Source: Aquabacterium sp. A7-Y
Lineage (GTDB): Bacteria > Pseudomonadota > Gammaproteobacteria > Burkholderiales > Burkholderiaceae_C
Direction: 5' to 3'
NCBI RefSeq assembly: GCF_026153205.1
Contig: NZ_JAPFBW010000021.1
Span: 1-64,000, forward strand
DNA: 64,000 nt
Shown: in pieces, positions 1 through 8,520 of the stretch
How positions within the stretch are numbered: the first letter of the stretch is position 1
Layout of the letters: each line of letters opens with the position of its first letter
The notes under the pieces: model-generated
Told to the model about the DNA's origin: nothing
Database searches by the model: none
What the model saw: only the letters and a program-made list of their open reading frames with translations
Made by a program: the position numbers and the translations under genes

Positions 1-105
1 GGCTCGCTTATCTTTCCTCACCTCCCGCCTCAGAATCCCTTCGGATCCTCCGCCGCCCTCCCCCGTCACCGGTGGTTTGCAGCGCTGCGCTCAGCGAAGG
101 GCGTG

Positions 106-133
106 ACTATAGCAACAAATCGCCAGGCCGCAA
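106..133 (-). promoter_or_regulatory. Leftward sigma70-like promoter
   Basis: On the minus strand TTGCGG (complement of 128-133) and TATAGT (complement of 106-111) are separated by 16 bp. Transcription would start near 99 and run out of the window to the left. It lies just beyond the stop of ptsI, so it would serve the next gene on that side. Bases 1-98 would be its leader and hold no start codon that I can assign. Prediction from consensus only. Confidence 0.4.
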
Positions 134-142
134 GAGATTTTT

Positions 143-1933
143 TCACGCCGCCAAGCTGGCCGGCCGCACACCGTCTCCCGCCACCAGTTCCCGATAGCGG
201 GCCTGAGGGTCGTCGCTGTTCAGGATGTCGTTCAGGTAGTGCATCAGCTTCTGCGTGTCGGACCGAAGAATGCGTTGCTTCACCGAGGCGATCTGCGACG
301 GGTGCATCGAGAATGAGCGCAGGCCCATCGCGAGCAGCAGCGGCGCGAAGCTGCTGTCGCCCGCCATTTCACCGCACACACAGACACCCTTGCCGGCAGC
401 GCGCGCCTGCGAGATGGTGCCGGCCACCAGCCGCAGCACCGCCGGGTGCCACGGGTCGTAGAGATAGGACACGCTTTCGTCCGCCCGATCAATCGCCAGG
501 GTGTACTGGATCAGATCGTTCGTGCCGATCGACACGAAGTCGAAGTGCCGCAGGAACAAGGGCATCAGCAAGGCGGCCGCCGGCACCTCGATCATGGCGC
601 CGACCTGGATGTCGGCGAAGGGCACGCCCGCGTCCCGCAACTGCTGCTTCGCCCGCTCGATCATCTCGAAGGTTTGCCGGATCTCGCTGCGGTGAGCCAG
701 CATGGGCACCAGCAGCTTGACCGGGCCGAAGACGCTTGCGCGCAGGATGGCGCGCAACTGCATCCGGAACATGTTGGGCTCCGACAGGCTCCAGCGGATG
801 GCACGCAGACCCAGGGCAGGATTGAGCGTGTGTTCGTGCCGCAGTTCGTTGATGGACATGCGCTCCAGCGACTTGTCGGCGCCGATGTCCACGGTGCGTA
901 TCGTGACAGGCAGGCCTTGCATCGCCTGCACGGCGGCGCGGTAGGCTTCGAACTGCTCGTCCTCGCCGGGCAGCTCGCCGTTGCGGTTCATGAACAGAAA
1001 CTCGCTGCGGAACAGTCCGACACCCACGGCACCTGACTCGAAGGCGCCCGGCGCATCCTGAGGCAACTCGATATTGGCCAGCAATTCCACCCGCTCGCCG
1101 TCGAGCGTCACCGCCGGCGTATGGCGCAGTCGCGCCAGGCGCTCGCGTTCCAATTCACTCTGGCGCTGACGGAAGCGGTATTCCTCCAGCACCATCGGCG
1201 AGGGATCGACGATGACGACACCGGCGTCGCCATCGATGATGACCCAGTCGTCCTGCCGGATCAGCCGGCTGGCCTCGCGGGCGCCGACGATCGCGGGGAT
1301 GTCCATGCTGCGCGCCACGATGGCGGTGTGCGAGGTCTTGCCGCCGACGTCGGTGACAAAACCCTTGAACACGCTCTTTTTGAACTGCAGCATGTCGGCC
1401 GGGGCGATGTCATTGGCGATCAGCACCAGCGGCTCCTCGCCGCCCCAGTCCTCCGTGCTCTTGCCCGGCGCTGGCGCGAGCGCCGAGGTGGCGCCCCGCG
1501 CCAGCGCGCGCAGCAGGCGCTCGACCACCTGCTCGACGTCGGCCTTGCGCTCGCGCAGGTAGTCGTCCTCCATCTCGTCGAACTGGCGTGCCAGCACTTC
1601 CAGCTGGGCCGACAAGGCCCACTCGGCGTTGTAATGGCGGTCGATGATCCACTGCTTGGTGGCGCCGGTCAGCGCCTCGTCGTGCAGCAGGAGCAGGTGC
1701 ACGTCGAGCAGGGCCGCGAGCTCGCCAGGCGCGTCGTCCGGCATGTCGCGCTTGAGCATTTCCAGCTCGCGAGCCACCACGTCGCGGCCCTCGCGCAGAC
1801 GCACGATTTCGGACTCGACCTGATCGGCGTTGATGAAGTAATGGGCCACATCGACCCGGCTGGAAGAAACCAGGACCGCCTTGCCGATGGCCACCCCGCG
1901 AGAAACGGGCAATCCGAAGACCTGCAGTGTCAT
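143..1933 (-). CDS. ptsI: Phosphoenolpyruvate-protein phosphotransferase (PTS enzyme I)
   Basis: Enzyme I takes phosphate from phosphoenolpyruvate and passes it to HPr, the first step of the phosphotransferase system in the cytoplasm. The 596-residue product is close to the usual 570-590. The phosphohistidine region GGKTSHTAIVARSMDIPAIVG is at about residues 197-217 (His-202), the PEP-binding TIM-barrel half follows with the signature IGTNDLIQYTLAIDR, and the catalytic Cys lies in VCVCGEMAGD near residue 520. In betaproteobacteria ptsI commonly follows ptsH and an EIIA gene. Here the gene upstream is the divergent cfa, so HPr is not encoded next to it on the 5' side. No strong ribosome binding site is visible before the ATG. 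Assignment as enzyme I is firm; which sugar or regulatory PTS it serves cannot be told. Confidence 0.95.
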   Translation of the reverse strand: MTLQVFGLPVSRGVAIGKAVLVSSSRVDVAHYFINADQVESEIVRLREGRDVVARELEMLKRDMPDDAPGELAALLDVHLLLLHDEALTGATKQWIIDRHYNAEWALSAQLEVLARQFDEMEDDYLRERKADVEQVVERLLRALARGATSALAPAPGKSTEDWGGEEPLVLIANDIAPADMLQFKKSVFKGFVTDVGGKTSHTAIVARSMDIPAIVGAREASRLIRQDDWVIIDGDAGVVIVDPSPMVLEEYRFRQRQSELERERLARLRHTPAVTLDGERVELLANIELPQDAPGAFESGAVGVGLFRSEFLFMNRNGELPGEDEQFEAYRAAVQAMQGLPVTIRTVDIGADKSLERMSINELRHEHTLNPALGLRAIRWSLSEPNMFRMQLRAILRASVFGPVKLLVPMLAHRSEIRQTFEMIERAKQQLRDAGVPFADIQVGAMIEVPAAALLMPLFLRHFDFVSIGTNDLIQYTLAIDRADESVSYLYDPWHPAVLRLVAGTISQARAAGKGVCVCGEMAGDSSFAPLLLAMGLRSFSMHPSQIASVKQRILRSDTQKLMHYLNDILNSDDPQARYRELVAGDGVRPASLAA

Positions 1934-2063
1934 TCCCGGATGCTAGCGCGCAAACGCGATGCTTCCATCGGGTTTAACGCGCTGACTCGGGTGCCGGCCG
2001 GACGCGCCCGGGAACACCCCACCTCTGCTTACAAGAAAGCTCGTCAATCCACTCGGCTTAGGT

Positions 2064-2069
2064 TATAGC
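2064..2069 (+). promoter_or_regulatory. Possible -10 element of cfa
   Basis: TATAGC lies 41 bp before the cfa start codon in the 176-bp region between divergent ptsI and cfa. I could not find a convincing -35 at 16-18 bp, so this is weak. The rest of 1934-2109 shows no ORF or strong hairpin. Confidence 0.25.
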
Positions 2070-2109
2070 GCATATCCACGGCTTACTCACCGCAACGGAG
2101 GCATGACCG

Positions 2110-3345
2110 ATGGATGCATGGACCGGAATCCTGGAACAGCGCCTGGCACAGTTGCCTTGCCGGGTCGCCCTCGAATGGCCGGGCGGCCGCGCGGGCCCGC
2201 TGCCGGCCGAAGTCAGGTTGACGCTGCGGGCCGCGCGCTGGGTCGGCTCGCTGGCACGAGGCCAGCTCGGCGCCCTGGGCGACGCCTATGTGCAGGGCCA
2301 CCTGGACATCGAGGGCCGCATGCGCGATGTGATGCAGGTCGCCGCACGGCTGGTGCGCAACCCGGTGCGGCAGCAGGCCCCGCGACCCTGGCTGCGCTGT
2401 TGGCAGCATCTGCGCTCGCTGCGACGGCATCGCCAGGAGCAGGATGCGCGCCAGGTGCAGTTCCACTACGACGTGTCGGACGACTTCTACGCGCTGTGGC
2501 TCGATCCTCGACGGGTCTACTCCTGCGCCTACTACGCGGCTGCCGACATGTCCCTGGCCCAGGCGCAGGAAGCCAAGCTCGAGCACATTTGCCGCAAGCT
2601 GCAGCTGCGGCCCGGGCTGCGCTTGCTGGACATCGGGGCGGGCTGGGGCGGCCTGCTGCTGTGGGCGGCCGAACACCACGGGGTCGAGGCGGTCGGCATC
2701 ACGCTGTCGCACAACCAGGCCGAGCATGTGCGCCGCCTGATCGACGCGCGCGGGCTCGCCGGCCGCGTGGAGGTCCACCTGATGGACTACCGCGACCTGC
2801 CCGAGACGCAGGGCTTCGACCGCATCGCCTCGGTGGGCATGTGCGAGCACGTGGGCCGGGCCAAGTTGCCGGGCTATTTCGCCAAGATCGCGCGGCTGCT
2901 CAAGCCGGGCGGCCTGCTGCTCAACCACGGCATCACCTCCGGCGGCCTGCACCACCACCAGCTCGACGCCGGCATGGGCGACTTCATCGAGCGGTATATC
3001 TTTCCCGGCGGCGAACTGGCGCATGTCTCCCGCCTGGCGCAATGCCTCGGCGGGGCCGGCCTGGAACTGCTCGATGCGGAAAACCTGCGACCGCATTACG
3101 CTCGCACCCTGTGGGACTGGTCCGATGGCCTTGAAGCGCACCTCGACGAGGCGCGCGCCGTGACGGACGAACGCACCGTGCGAGCCTACCGGCTCTATCT
3201 GGCCGGGTGCGCGATGTGCTTCGAGAGGGGCTGGATCTCGCTGTATCAACTGCTCGCGTCGCGCCCCAGCGGCTCGGAAACCGACGGGCCGATGCGCGGC
3301 GCACAATGCGACTTCCCGTTCAACCGCAGCTACATGTACGGATAA
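2110..3345 (+). CDS. cfa: Cyclopropane-fatty-acyl-phospholipid synthase
   Basis: Methylates the double bond of unsaturated acyl chains in membrane phospholipids using S-adenosylmethionine. The 411-residue product has an N-terminal lipid-binding region, the family motif around HYDVSDDFYALWLD (about 119-132), the SAM-binding glycine loop LLDIGAGWGG (172-181) and the VGMCEHVG segment characteristic of CFA synthases. The start at 2110 is chosen because GGAGG (2097-2101) is 8 bp upstream; an ATG at 2103 is in another frame and too close to that site. It is followed after 3 bp by a DUF1840 gene, so both are probably cotranscribed. The C-terminus ends in a Cys/Asp/Phe-rich stretch typical of long beta-proteobacterial homologues. 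Confidence 0.93.
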   Translation: MDAWTGILEQRLAQLPCRVALEWPGGRAGPLPAEVRLTLRAARWVGSLARGQLGALGDAYVQGHLDIEGRMRDVMQVAARLVRNPVRQQAPRPWLRCWQHLRSLRRHRQEQDARQVQFHYDVSDDFYALWLDPRRVYSCAYYAAADMSLAQAQEAKLEHICRKLQLRPGLRLLDIGAGWGGLLLWAAEHHGVEAVGITLSHNQAEHVRRLIDARGLAGRVEVHLMDYRDLPETQGFDRIASVGMCEHVGRAKLPGYFAKIARLLKPGGLLLNHGITSGGLHHHQLDAGMGDFIERYIFPGGELAHVSRLAQCLGGAGLELLDAENLRPHYARTLWDWSDGLEAHLDEARAVTDERTVRAYRLYLAGCAMCFERGWISLYQLLASRPSGSETDGPMRGAQCDFPFNRSYMYG

Positions 3346-3348
3346 GGC

Positions 3349-3672
3349 ATGCTCTACAAGTTCAAGTCCAAGGCCGCCGGCGACGTGATCATGACGGGCC
3401 CGGCAGGCGACCACATCGTGCGCCTGATCGGCAAGGAACCGGCCCCCAAGGGCATCATCGAACCGTCCCAGATGCCGGCCGCCACCGCCGCCCTCGAGCG
3501 CGCCGTGCTCGAGGACGAAGCGGCGCGCGAGCGCGCCGAGGAAGAAGCCCGCGCCGAGGGACGCACCCTGCCCCCGCGAGAAGGCGTGACCCTGAGGCAG
3601 CGCGTCTGGCCCCTCATCGAGATGATGCGGCGTGCCCACGCCGCCGACCAGGAGATCGTCTGGGGCGTGTGA
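3349..3672 (+). CDS. DUF1840 family protein
   Basis: Small 107-residue cytoplasmic protein that starts MLYKFKSKAAGDVIM, the hallmark of the DUF1840 family found in beta- and gammaproteobacteria. The N-terminal half has the pattern of a short beta-rich domain (sensing of a metabolite is sometimes suggested, but no function is established). The middle is an acidic, Glu/Arg-rich helix (about residues 55-75), and the C-terminus is a further helix. It starts 3 bp after the cfa stop, so translation and transcription are likely coupled to cfa. No signal peptide or membrane segment. Function unknown. Confidence 0.8.
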   Translation: MLYKFKSKAAGDVIMTGPAGDHIVRLIGKEPAPKGIIEPSQMPAATAALERAVLEDEAARERAEEEARAEGRTLPPREGVTLRQRVWPLIEMMRRAHAADQEIVWGV

Positions 3673-3724
3673 GGTGGCTGAACCACCTGCGCCCCGTCCT
3701 GCAGCCAGAGAACCAGGAGACCCG

Positions 3725-4351
3725 ATGAAACTCGTCAGCAACAGTTGGCCCAACGGCGGCCGCATTCCGCAGCGCTACGCCGCAGGTCGGCCCGATGAGC
3801 ACGGCGGCGTGACTTTCGCCGACAACGTCAATCCGCAACTCGCCTGGGACGCCGCCCCCGAGGGCACGCGCTCCTTCGTGCTGATCTGCCACGACCCCGA
3901 CGTGCCGAGCCGCGGCGACGACGTCAACCAGCCGGATCGCGAAGTGCCGGAATCGCTGCCCCGCGTCGACTTTTTCCATTGGGTGCTGGTCGACCTGCCG
4001 GCGACGTTGAGGGAGATCGCCGAAGGCGAATTCAGCCGGGGTTTCACCCCGCGTGGCAAACCCGGCCCAGCCAGCCTGCACGGCTCACGCCAGGGGCTCA
4101 ACGACTACACCGGCTGGTTCGAGGGCGACCCGCAGAACGGTGGCCAGTATTTCGGCTACGACGGCCCATTCCCGCCCTTCAACGACGCCCGGGTGCACCG
4201 CTACGTGTTCACGCTCCATGCCCTGGACCTGCCGCACTGCCCGGTCGACGGCAGCTTCACCGGCTCGCAGGTGCGCGAAGCGATCCGGGGTCACGTGCTG
4301 GGCCAGGCCTCCTTCTCGGGAACTTACACGCTGAACCGCCGACTGCTGTAG
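3725..4351 (+). CDS. YbhB/YbcL family Raf kinase inhibitor-like protein
   Basis: A 208-residue member of the phosphatidylethanolamine-binding protein (PEBP) superfamily, prokaryotic YbhB/YbcL branch. The characteristic ligand-pocket segments are visible: LAWDAAPEGTRSFVLICHDPDVP (split DPD motif, about residues 40-60) and FFHWVLVDLP (about 80-90), then GYDGPFPPFNDARVHRYVFTLHALD, which matches the YDGPxPPxG-H-Y-F-x-L-A-L family core. No signal peptide, so cytoplasmic. The start at 3725 follows CAGGAGA at a normal distance; an open frame upstream to 3632 lacks family similarity and overlaps the preceding gene. The insertion carrying SRGDDVNQPDREVPESLP is longer than in E. coli YbhB. Biological role is unknown in bacteria. 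Confidence 0.88.
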   Translation: MKLVSNSWPNGGRIPQRYAAGRPDEHGGVTFADNVNPQLAWDAAPEGTRSFVLICHDPDVPSRGDDVNQPDREVPESLPRVDFFHWVLVDLPATLREIAEGEFSRGFTPRGKPGPASLHGSRQGLNDYTGWFEGDPQNGGQYFGYDGPFPPFNDARVHRYVFTLHALDLPHCPVDGSFTGSQVREAIRGHVLGQASFSGTYTLNRRLL

Positions 4352-4384
4352 CGCTTGGCGCCGGCCGCGGCGAAAATCGCCACG

Positions 4385-4403
4385 GGCGGGCCGCCGGCCC
4401 GCC
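4385..4403. repeat. Intergenic GC-rich hairpin
   Basis: GGCGGGCC and GGCCCGCC form a perfect 8-bp stem with a 3-base loop in the 70-bp gap between the PEBP gene and the phosphatase gene. There is no T run on either side, so it is not a classical intrinsic terminator. It may act in RNA stability or simply reflect base composition. Confidence 0.35.
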
Positions 4404-4421
4404 GTCCTGGATCCCTCCCAA

Positions 4422-5093
4422 ATGCCCCATCGCGACCTCACCCGCGTCATTGCCATCCGGCATGGCGAAACCGCCTGGAACGCCGACAGCCGCATCCAAG
4501 GCCACCTCGACATCCCGCTCAACGACAAGGGCCTGTGGCAGGCCGAGAGGCTGGCCGAGGCGCTGGCCGACGAACACATCGACGCGATCTACTCCAGCGA
4601 CCTGACCCGTGCCCACCAAACGGCCCAGGCGGTCGCCGCGACCCGTGGCCTGTCCATCGAGCGCGACGCCGGTCTGCGCGAACGCGGCTTCGGCGAGTTC
4701 CAGGGCCAGAGCTTCCGTGAGATCGAGGCCCGCTGGCCGGAGCAGGCGCTGCGCTGGCGCAGGCGTGACCCGGCCTTCGGCCCGGCGGGCGGTGAGGCAC
4801 TGCAGGTCTTCTACGACCGGGTCGTCACGACGGCCAGCCGCATTGCCGCTCGGCACCCCGGCCAGAACATCGCGCTGGTGGCGCACGGCGGGGTGCTGGA
4901 CTGCCTCTATCGCGCCGCCACCCGGGTCGACCTGCAGGCTGCGCGCACCTGGGAACTGGGCAATGCCAGCATCAACCGCCTGCTCTACACCGGCGAGGGT
5001 TTCATGCTGGTCGGCTGGGCCGACACCTCGCACCTGAACGAAACCAGCCTGGACGAAAACTCGGACGGTGATCGCGTCGGCAGCGCCGCCTAG
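4422..5093 (+). CDS. Histidine phosphatase family protein
   Basis: A 223-residue member of the phosphoglycerate mutase/acid phosphatase superfamily. The catalytic RHGE motif is at residues 13-16 (VIAIRHGETAWN), a second basic segment YSSDLTRAHQTA follows near 65, the acid/base Glu lies in LRERGFGEFQG, and the second catalytic His is in ALVAHGGVLDCL (about 155-165). Family members of this type dephosphorylate small phosphorylated metabolites such as alpha-ribazole phosphate, sugar phosphates or phosphoglycerate derivatives; the substrate cannot be read from the sequence. It lies between the PEBP-like gene and a membrane hydroxylase gene on the same strand. The acidic tail rich in Asp/Glu/Ser is unlike the core and is probably disordered. 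Confidence 0.88.
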   Translation: MPHRDLTRVIAIRHGETAWNADSRIQGHLDIPLNDKGLWQAERLAEALADEHIDAIYSSDLTRAHQTAQAVAATRGLSIERDAGLRERGFGEFQGQSFREIEARWPEQALRWRRRDPAFGPAGGEALQVFYDRVVTTASRIAARHPGQNIALVAHGGVLDCLYRAATRVDLQAARTWELGNASINRLLYTGEGFMLVGWADTSHLNETSLDENSDGDRVGSAA

Positions 5094-5204
5094 CAGTCCG
5101 GGCACGTCGATCACGAGTCGGGCAGACCCGCTCCACAAGCGCGCCCGCTTGCCGCAAGATGGAAGTCCCGCCCCGCCACCGCGCGAGCCTTCCTCTGCGA
5201 CACC

Positions 5205-6335
5205 ATGCAAGCCGCCCAGATCATCGTTCTTGCGACCCCCGTTTTCCTGCTGCTGATCGCCCTCGAATACGCAGTCGGCCTGGTCCGCGGCCGCAACACC
5301 TACCGCCTCAACGACGCGCTCAGCAGCATCGGGCTGGGCATGATGAGCCAGCTCACCGGGGTCTTCACGACGCTGATGACGGTGGGCATCTACAGCTTCG
5401 TCTATCACCATGCCGCACTCTGGCAGCTACCGGGCAACGTGTGGTGGATCTGGCCGCTGGCGCTGGTCTTCTACGATTTCTGCTACTACTGGCATCACCG
5501 CCTGGGTCATGAATGCGCGCTGTTCTGGGCCGCGCACGTGGTGCACCACCAGAGCGAAGACTACAACCTTTCGACGGCGCTGCGCCAGACCAGCACCGGC
5601 TGGATCGCCGGCTGGCTGTTCTATCTGCCGATGGCGCTGGTCGGCGTGCCGCCGCTGGTGTTCGGCGTGGTGGCCCTGGTCGACCTGCTCTACCAATACT
5701 GGGTCCACACCCGGCAGATCGGCCGCCTCGGATGGTTCGACCGGGTGTTCTGCTCGCCGAGCAACCACCGCGTCCACCACGCCGTCAACGACCCCTACCT
5801 CGACAAAAACTACGGCGGCATCCTGATGCTGTGGGACCGGTGGTTCGGGACCTTCCGGGACGAGGACGACGAGGAGCCCTGTGTCTGGGGCACGCGCGGT
5901 CCGCTGCGCAGCTGGAACCCCTTGTGGGCGAACCTGCAGGTCTATGCCGAGCTGGCCCGTGACAGCTGGCGCACCCGCCGCTGGTCCGACAAGCTGCGCA
6001 TCTGGTTCAAGCCCCCCGGTTGGCGGCCCGCCGATCTGCAGCAGCTCGACCCCAAACCTCCCTTCGACGTTCGCCGCGTGCGCCGCTGGGACCCGCCGAT
6101 GAGCCGGCGCGCGCAGTGGCTGGCGGGCGGGCTCTTCCTGGTGGTGCTGAACGCGACTGGCGCTTTCCTCTGGTTCGCCCACGAATTGGCGCCGAGCGCC
6201 AGCGCACTGGCGGCGCTGGGCATCGTCGCCAGCCTGGTGCTGATCGGAATGATCTGCAGCGGCGAGCCCAGTCCCCTGAGCTCAGAAGGGACACCGGCCC
6301 GCGGCTTGCCAGCGGAGCCACCCTCACTACACTGA
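5205..6335 (+). CDS. Sterol desaturase / fatty acid hydroxylase family membrane protein
   Basis: Integral membrane di-iron enzyme candidate of 376 residues. The eight-histidine signature is present: HHRLGHE (97-103), HVVHHQSEDYN (111-121) and, near residue 185-195, NHRVHHAVN. Hydrophobic segments occur at about 5-25, 45-68, 82-96, 135-165, and at 305-360. Family members hydroxylate or desaturate lipids (sterols, carotenoids, fatty acids, alkylglycerols). Bacterial members of this length class are often annotated only as sterol desaturase and the substrate is unknown. Two C-terminal membrane spans after residue 300 are an extension beyond the minimal family. No clear ribosome binding site precedes the ATG. 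The upstream 111-bp gap shows no convincing promoter. Confidence 0.87.
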   Translation: MQAAQIIVLATPVFLLLIALEYAVGLVRGRNTYRLNDALSSIGLGMMSQLTGVFTTLMTVGIYSFVYHHAALWQLPGNVWWIWPLALVFYDFCYYWHHRLGHECALFWAAHVVHHQSEDYNLSTALRQTSTGWIAGWLFYLPMALVGVPPLVFGVVALVDLLYQYWVHTRQIGRLGWFDRVFCSPSNHRVHHAVNDPYLDKNYGGILMLWDRWFGTFRDEDDEEPCVWGTRGPLRSWNPLWANLQVYAELARDSWRTRRWSDKLRIWFKPPGWRPADLQQLDPKPPFDVRRVRRWDPPMSRRAQWLAGGLFLVVLNATGAFLWFAHELAPSASALAALGIVASLVLIGMICSGEPSPLSSEGTPARGLPAEPPSLH

Positions 6336-6362
6336 AACGATCTCCTCACGGAGGATTTCGCC

Positions 6363-6767
6363 ATGGCACTCAAGCGGATGGTCAAGGAGGACATGCCTTT
6401 GTCCTTCGGCGCATTCAATCCGGTCGGTCATATCGTCATCGGCTTCGACTCCGACGAGCGGGCCAGCGAAGCGGCCCAGGCCCTGCGGGAAGCCGGCTTC
6501 GATGCCGAAGACATCGTCCAGTACAGCTGCGAGGAAGGCGCACGCGAGATGGAGCAGCGACTGGCCAGGGCCGGCGGGGCGGCCGAGTTCGGTCACGAGA
6601 TCCGGCTGATGCGGCGCTACAAGCAGCTGGCCGACGAAGGCTGCGGCTGGCTGGTGGTGTTCGCGCCCGACGCTACGCATGCGCAGCGGGTGTCGGACGT
6701 TGCGCTGCGCTTCCAGGCCCGCATCGCCGAGCGTTACGGCCGCCTGGTCATCGAAGACCTGATCTGA
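6363..6767 (+). CDS. Conserved small hypothetical protein
   Basis: A 134-residue soluble protein with no family I can name. The segment VGHIVIGFDSDERASEAAQALREAGFDAEDIVQYS (split here: about residues 20-55) has the beta-alpha-beta pattern of small ferredoxin-like or general-stress-17M-type domains that modulate loops in response to stress. A second beta strand GWLVVFAPD and the helix AQRVSDVALRFQARIAERYG follow. A GGAGGA site at 6350-6355 precedes the ATG. It stands between the sterol-desaturase-like gene and convergent ruvB. The resemblance to stress proteins is only a fold-level guess. Confidence 0.72.
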   Translation: MALKRMVKEDMPLSFGAFNPVGHIVIGFDSDERASEAAQALREAGFDAEDIVQYSCEEGAREMEQRLARAGGAAEFGHEIRLMRRYKQLADEGCGWLVVFAPDATHAQRVSDVALRFQARIAERYGRLVIEDLI

Positions 6768-6799
6768 GCCGCGATCCGCCCGGTCCGCGCGGCTTCGGC

Positions 6800-7867
6800 T
6801 TATTCGGGAAACAGGTCACCGCCGGCCTCGGCCCGCCCCGGCGGGGCCATGCCCAGGTGCCGGTAGGCCGCGACCGTCGCGATGCGTCCGCGCGGTGTGC
6901 GCTGCAGGTAACCCTGCTGGATCAGATAGGGCTCGATCACGTCCTCGATCGTGTCGCGCTCTTCGCCGATGGCGGCCGCCAGGTTGTCCAAGCCCACCGG
7001 GCCACCGTCGAAGCGGTGGATCACGGCTTCCAGCAGCTTGCGGTCCATGACGTCGAACCCCTGCGGGTCGACGTCCAGCATCGCCAGTGCCTTGTCGGCG
7101 ATGAGCTTCGTGATACGCCCGTCCCCCTTCACCTCGGCATAGTCGCGCACGCGCCGCAGCAGGCGGTTGGCGATGCGCGGGGTGCCCCGCGAACGGCGCG
7201 CGATTTCCATCGCCCCCAGCGCGTCGGTCGGCGCGTTGAGCAGCCCGGCCGAGCGCACTACGATGCGGGCCAGTTCCTCGGCGGTGTAGAACTCCAGCCG
7301 GGCCACGATGCCGAAGCGGTCGCGCAAGGGGTTGGTCAACATGCCGGCGCGTGTGGTCGCGCCGACCAGCGTGAAGGGCTGCAGGTCGAGCTTGATCGAA
7401 CGTGCGGCCGGGCCTTCGCCGATCATGATGTCGATCTGGTAGTCCTCCAGCGCCGGGTAGAGGATCTCCTCGACCACCGGGGAAAGCCGGTGGATCTCGT
7501 CGATGAACAACACGTCGTTGCGTTCGAGGTTGGTCAGCAGCGCCGCCAGGTCCTTGGGCTTTTCCAGCACCGGACCGGAGGTCTGGCGCAGGTTGACGCC
7601 CAGTTCGTGCGCGATGATGTGGCTCAGGGTCGTCTTGCCCAGGCCCGGCGGACCGAACAGCAGCACGTGATCGAGCGCCTCGCCGCGCTTGCGCGCCGCG
7701 CCGATGAAAATCTCCAGCTGCTCGCGCGCCTTGGCCTGGCCGACATAGTCGTCCAGGCCCTTGGGACGCAATGCGCGCTCGATCGCCTCCTCGTTGGGCG
7801 AGCCGGGGGTCGCCGACACCACACGCTGGCGCGGCGGCGGGCTGAAGTCGTCGGTCTGGATGCTCAT
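6800..7867 (-). CDS. ruvB: Holliday junction branch migration helicase RuvB
   Basis: RuvB is the hexameric AAA+ motor that drives Holliday junction migration with RuvA in recombinational repair. The 355-residue product has the family N-terminus ([21 protein letters not shown]), Walker [10 protein letters not shown], Walker [10 protein letters not shown], the RuvB-specific hairpin and sensor region [23 protein letters not shown] with the arginine finger, and the C-terminal winged-helix domain ending in [15 protein letters not shown]. It lies 7 bp downstream of ruvA on the same strand, the usual ruvAB operon order. ruvC is not in the window. The short C-terminal tail rich in Gly/Ala is typical of the order. 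Confidence 0.97.
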   Translation of the reverse strand: MSIQTDDFSPPPRQRVVSATPGSPNEEAIERALRPKGLDDYVGQAKAREQLEIFIGAARKRGEALDHVLLFGPPGLGKTTLSHIIAHELGVNLRQTSGPVLEKPKDLAALLTNLERNDVLFIDEIHRLSPVVEEILYPALEDYQIDIMIGEGPAARSIKLDLQPFTLVGATTRAGMLTNPLRDRFGIVARLEFYTAEELARIVVRSAGLLNAPTDALGAMEIARRSRGTPRIANRLLRRVRDYAEVKGDGRITKLIADKALAMLDVDPQGFDVMDRKLLEAVIHRFDGGPVGLDNLAAAIGEERDTIEDVIEPYLIQQGYLQRTPRGRIATVAAYRHLGMAPPGRAEAGGDLFPE

Positions 7868-7874
7868 CGCGGAT

Positions 7875-8447
7875 TCACTTGTTCAGTGAGCGCAGCGCCA
7901 GCTTGATGCCCTCGCTCACGCCCACGTCTGCCGGCAGGGCCTTGAGGGCCGCAGCGGCCTCTTTGTCGCTGTAGCCCAGCGCGACCAGGGCCTGCAGCAC
8001 GTCGCCATGCGCTTCGCTGGTGATCGCCACGGGCTGGGCCAGATCAGGCCCCAGCTTGCCCTTGAGTTCCAGGAGCAGGCGCTCGGCGGTCTTCTTGCCG
8101 ATGCCGGGCAGCTTCACCAGACGGCCGGCCTCCTGCAAGCTGACTGCCTGCGCCAGGTCGCCGACGCTCATGCCCGACAGGATGGCCAGCGCCGTACGCG
8201 GACCGACCCCCGAGATCTTGATGAGCTGGCGAAAGGTCTCGCGCTCCGGCGCGGTGGCGAAGCCGTAGAGGATCTGCGCGTCCTCGCGCACCACAAAATG
8301 CGTCAGCAGGCTGACCCGCTCGCCCAGGTTGGGCAGGTGGTAGAACGTGCTCATCGGCACGTCGACCTCGTAGCCGACGCCGTTGACATCGATCAACACC
8401 AGCGGAGGGGCCTTCTCCGCGATCACGCCCGTGAGCCGTCCTATCAT
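7875..8447 (-). CDS. ruvA: Holliday junction DNA helicase subunit RuvA
   Basis: RuvA binds four-way junctions and loads RuvB. The product is 190 residues from the canonical MIGRLTG start at 8447. A further in-frame ATG at 8456 would add only MRP and is less likely because all family members begin MIGxLxG. Visible domains are the N-terminal OB fold (to about residue 65), the two helix-hairpin-helix motifs in the middle ([18 protein letters not shown] and [19 protein letters not shown]), and the C-terminal RuvB-binding UBA-like domain ([19 protein letters not shown]). First gene of the ruvAB operon. The stretch 8448-8520 separates it from the response regulator gene and shows no terminator. Confidence 0.96.
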   Translation of the reverse strand: MIGRLTGVIAEKAPPLVLIDVNGVGYEVDVPMSTFYHLPNLGERVSLLTHFVVREDAQILYGFATAPERETFRQLIKISGVGPRTALAILSGMSVGDLAQAVSLQEAGRLVKLPGIGKKTAERLLLELKGKLGPDLAQPVAITSEAHGDVLQALVALGYSDKEAAAALKALPADVGVSEGIKLALRSLNK

Positions 8448-8520
8448 CGGCCGCATTATCGCGGCCGGCGCCGCCCCGGTGCCGGGTCAACGCGGCGAAA
8501 CGCGGAACTAACTCGCCGCG

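Noticed and set aside
3632-3724. Extended N-terminus of the PEBP-like protein
   Set aside because: It overlaps the DUF1840 gene, is Pro/Arg-rich and lacks a ribosome binding site, whereas the ATG at 3725 has one.
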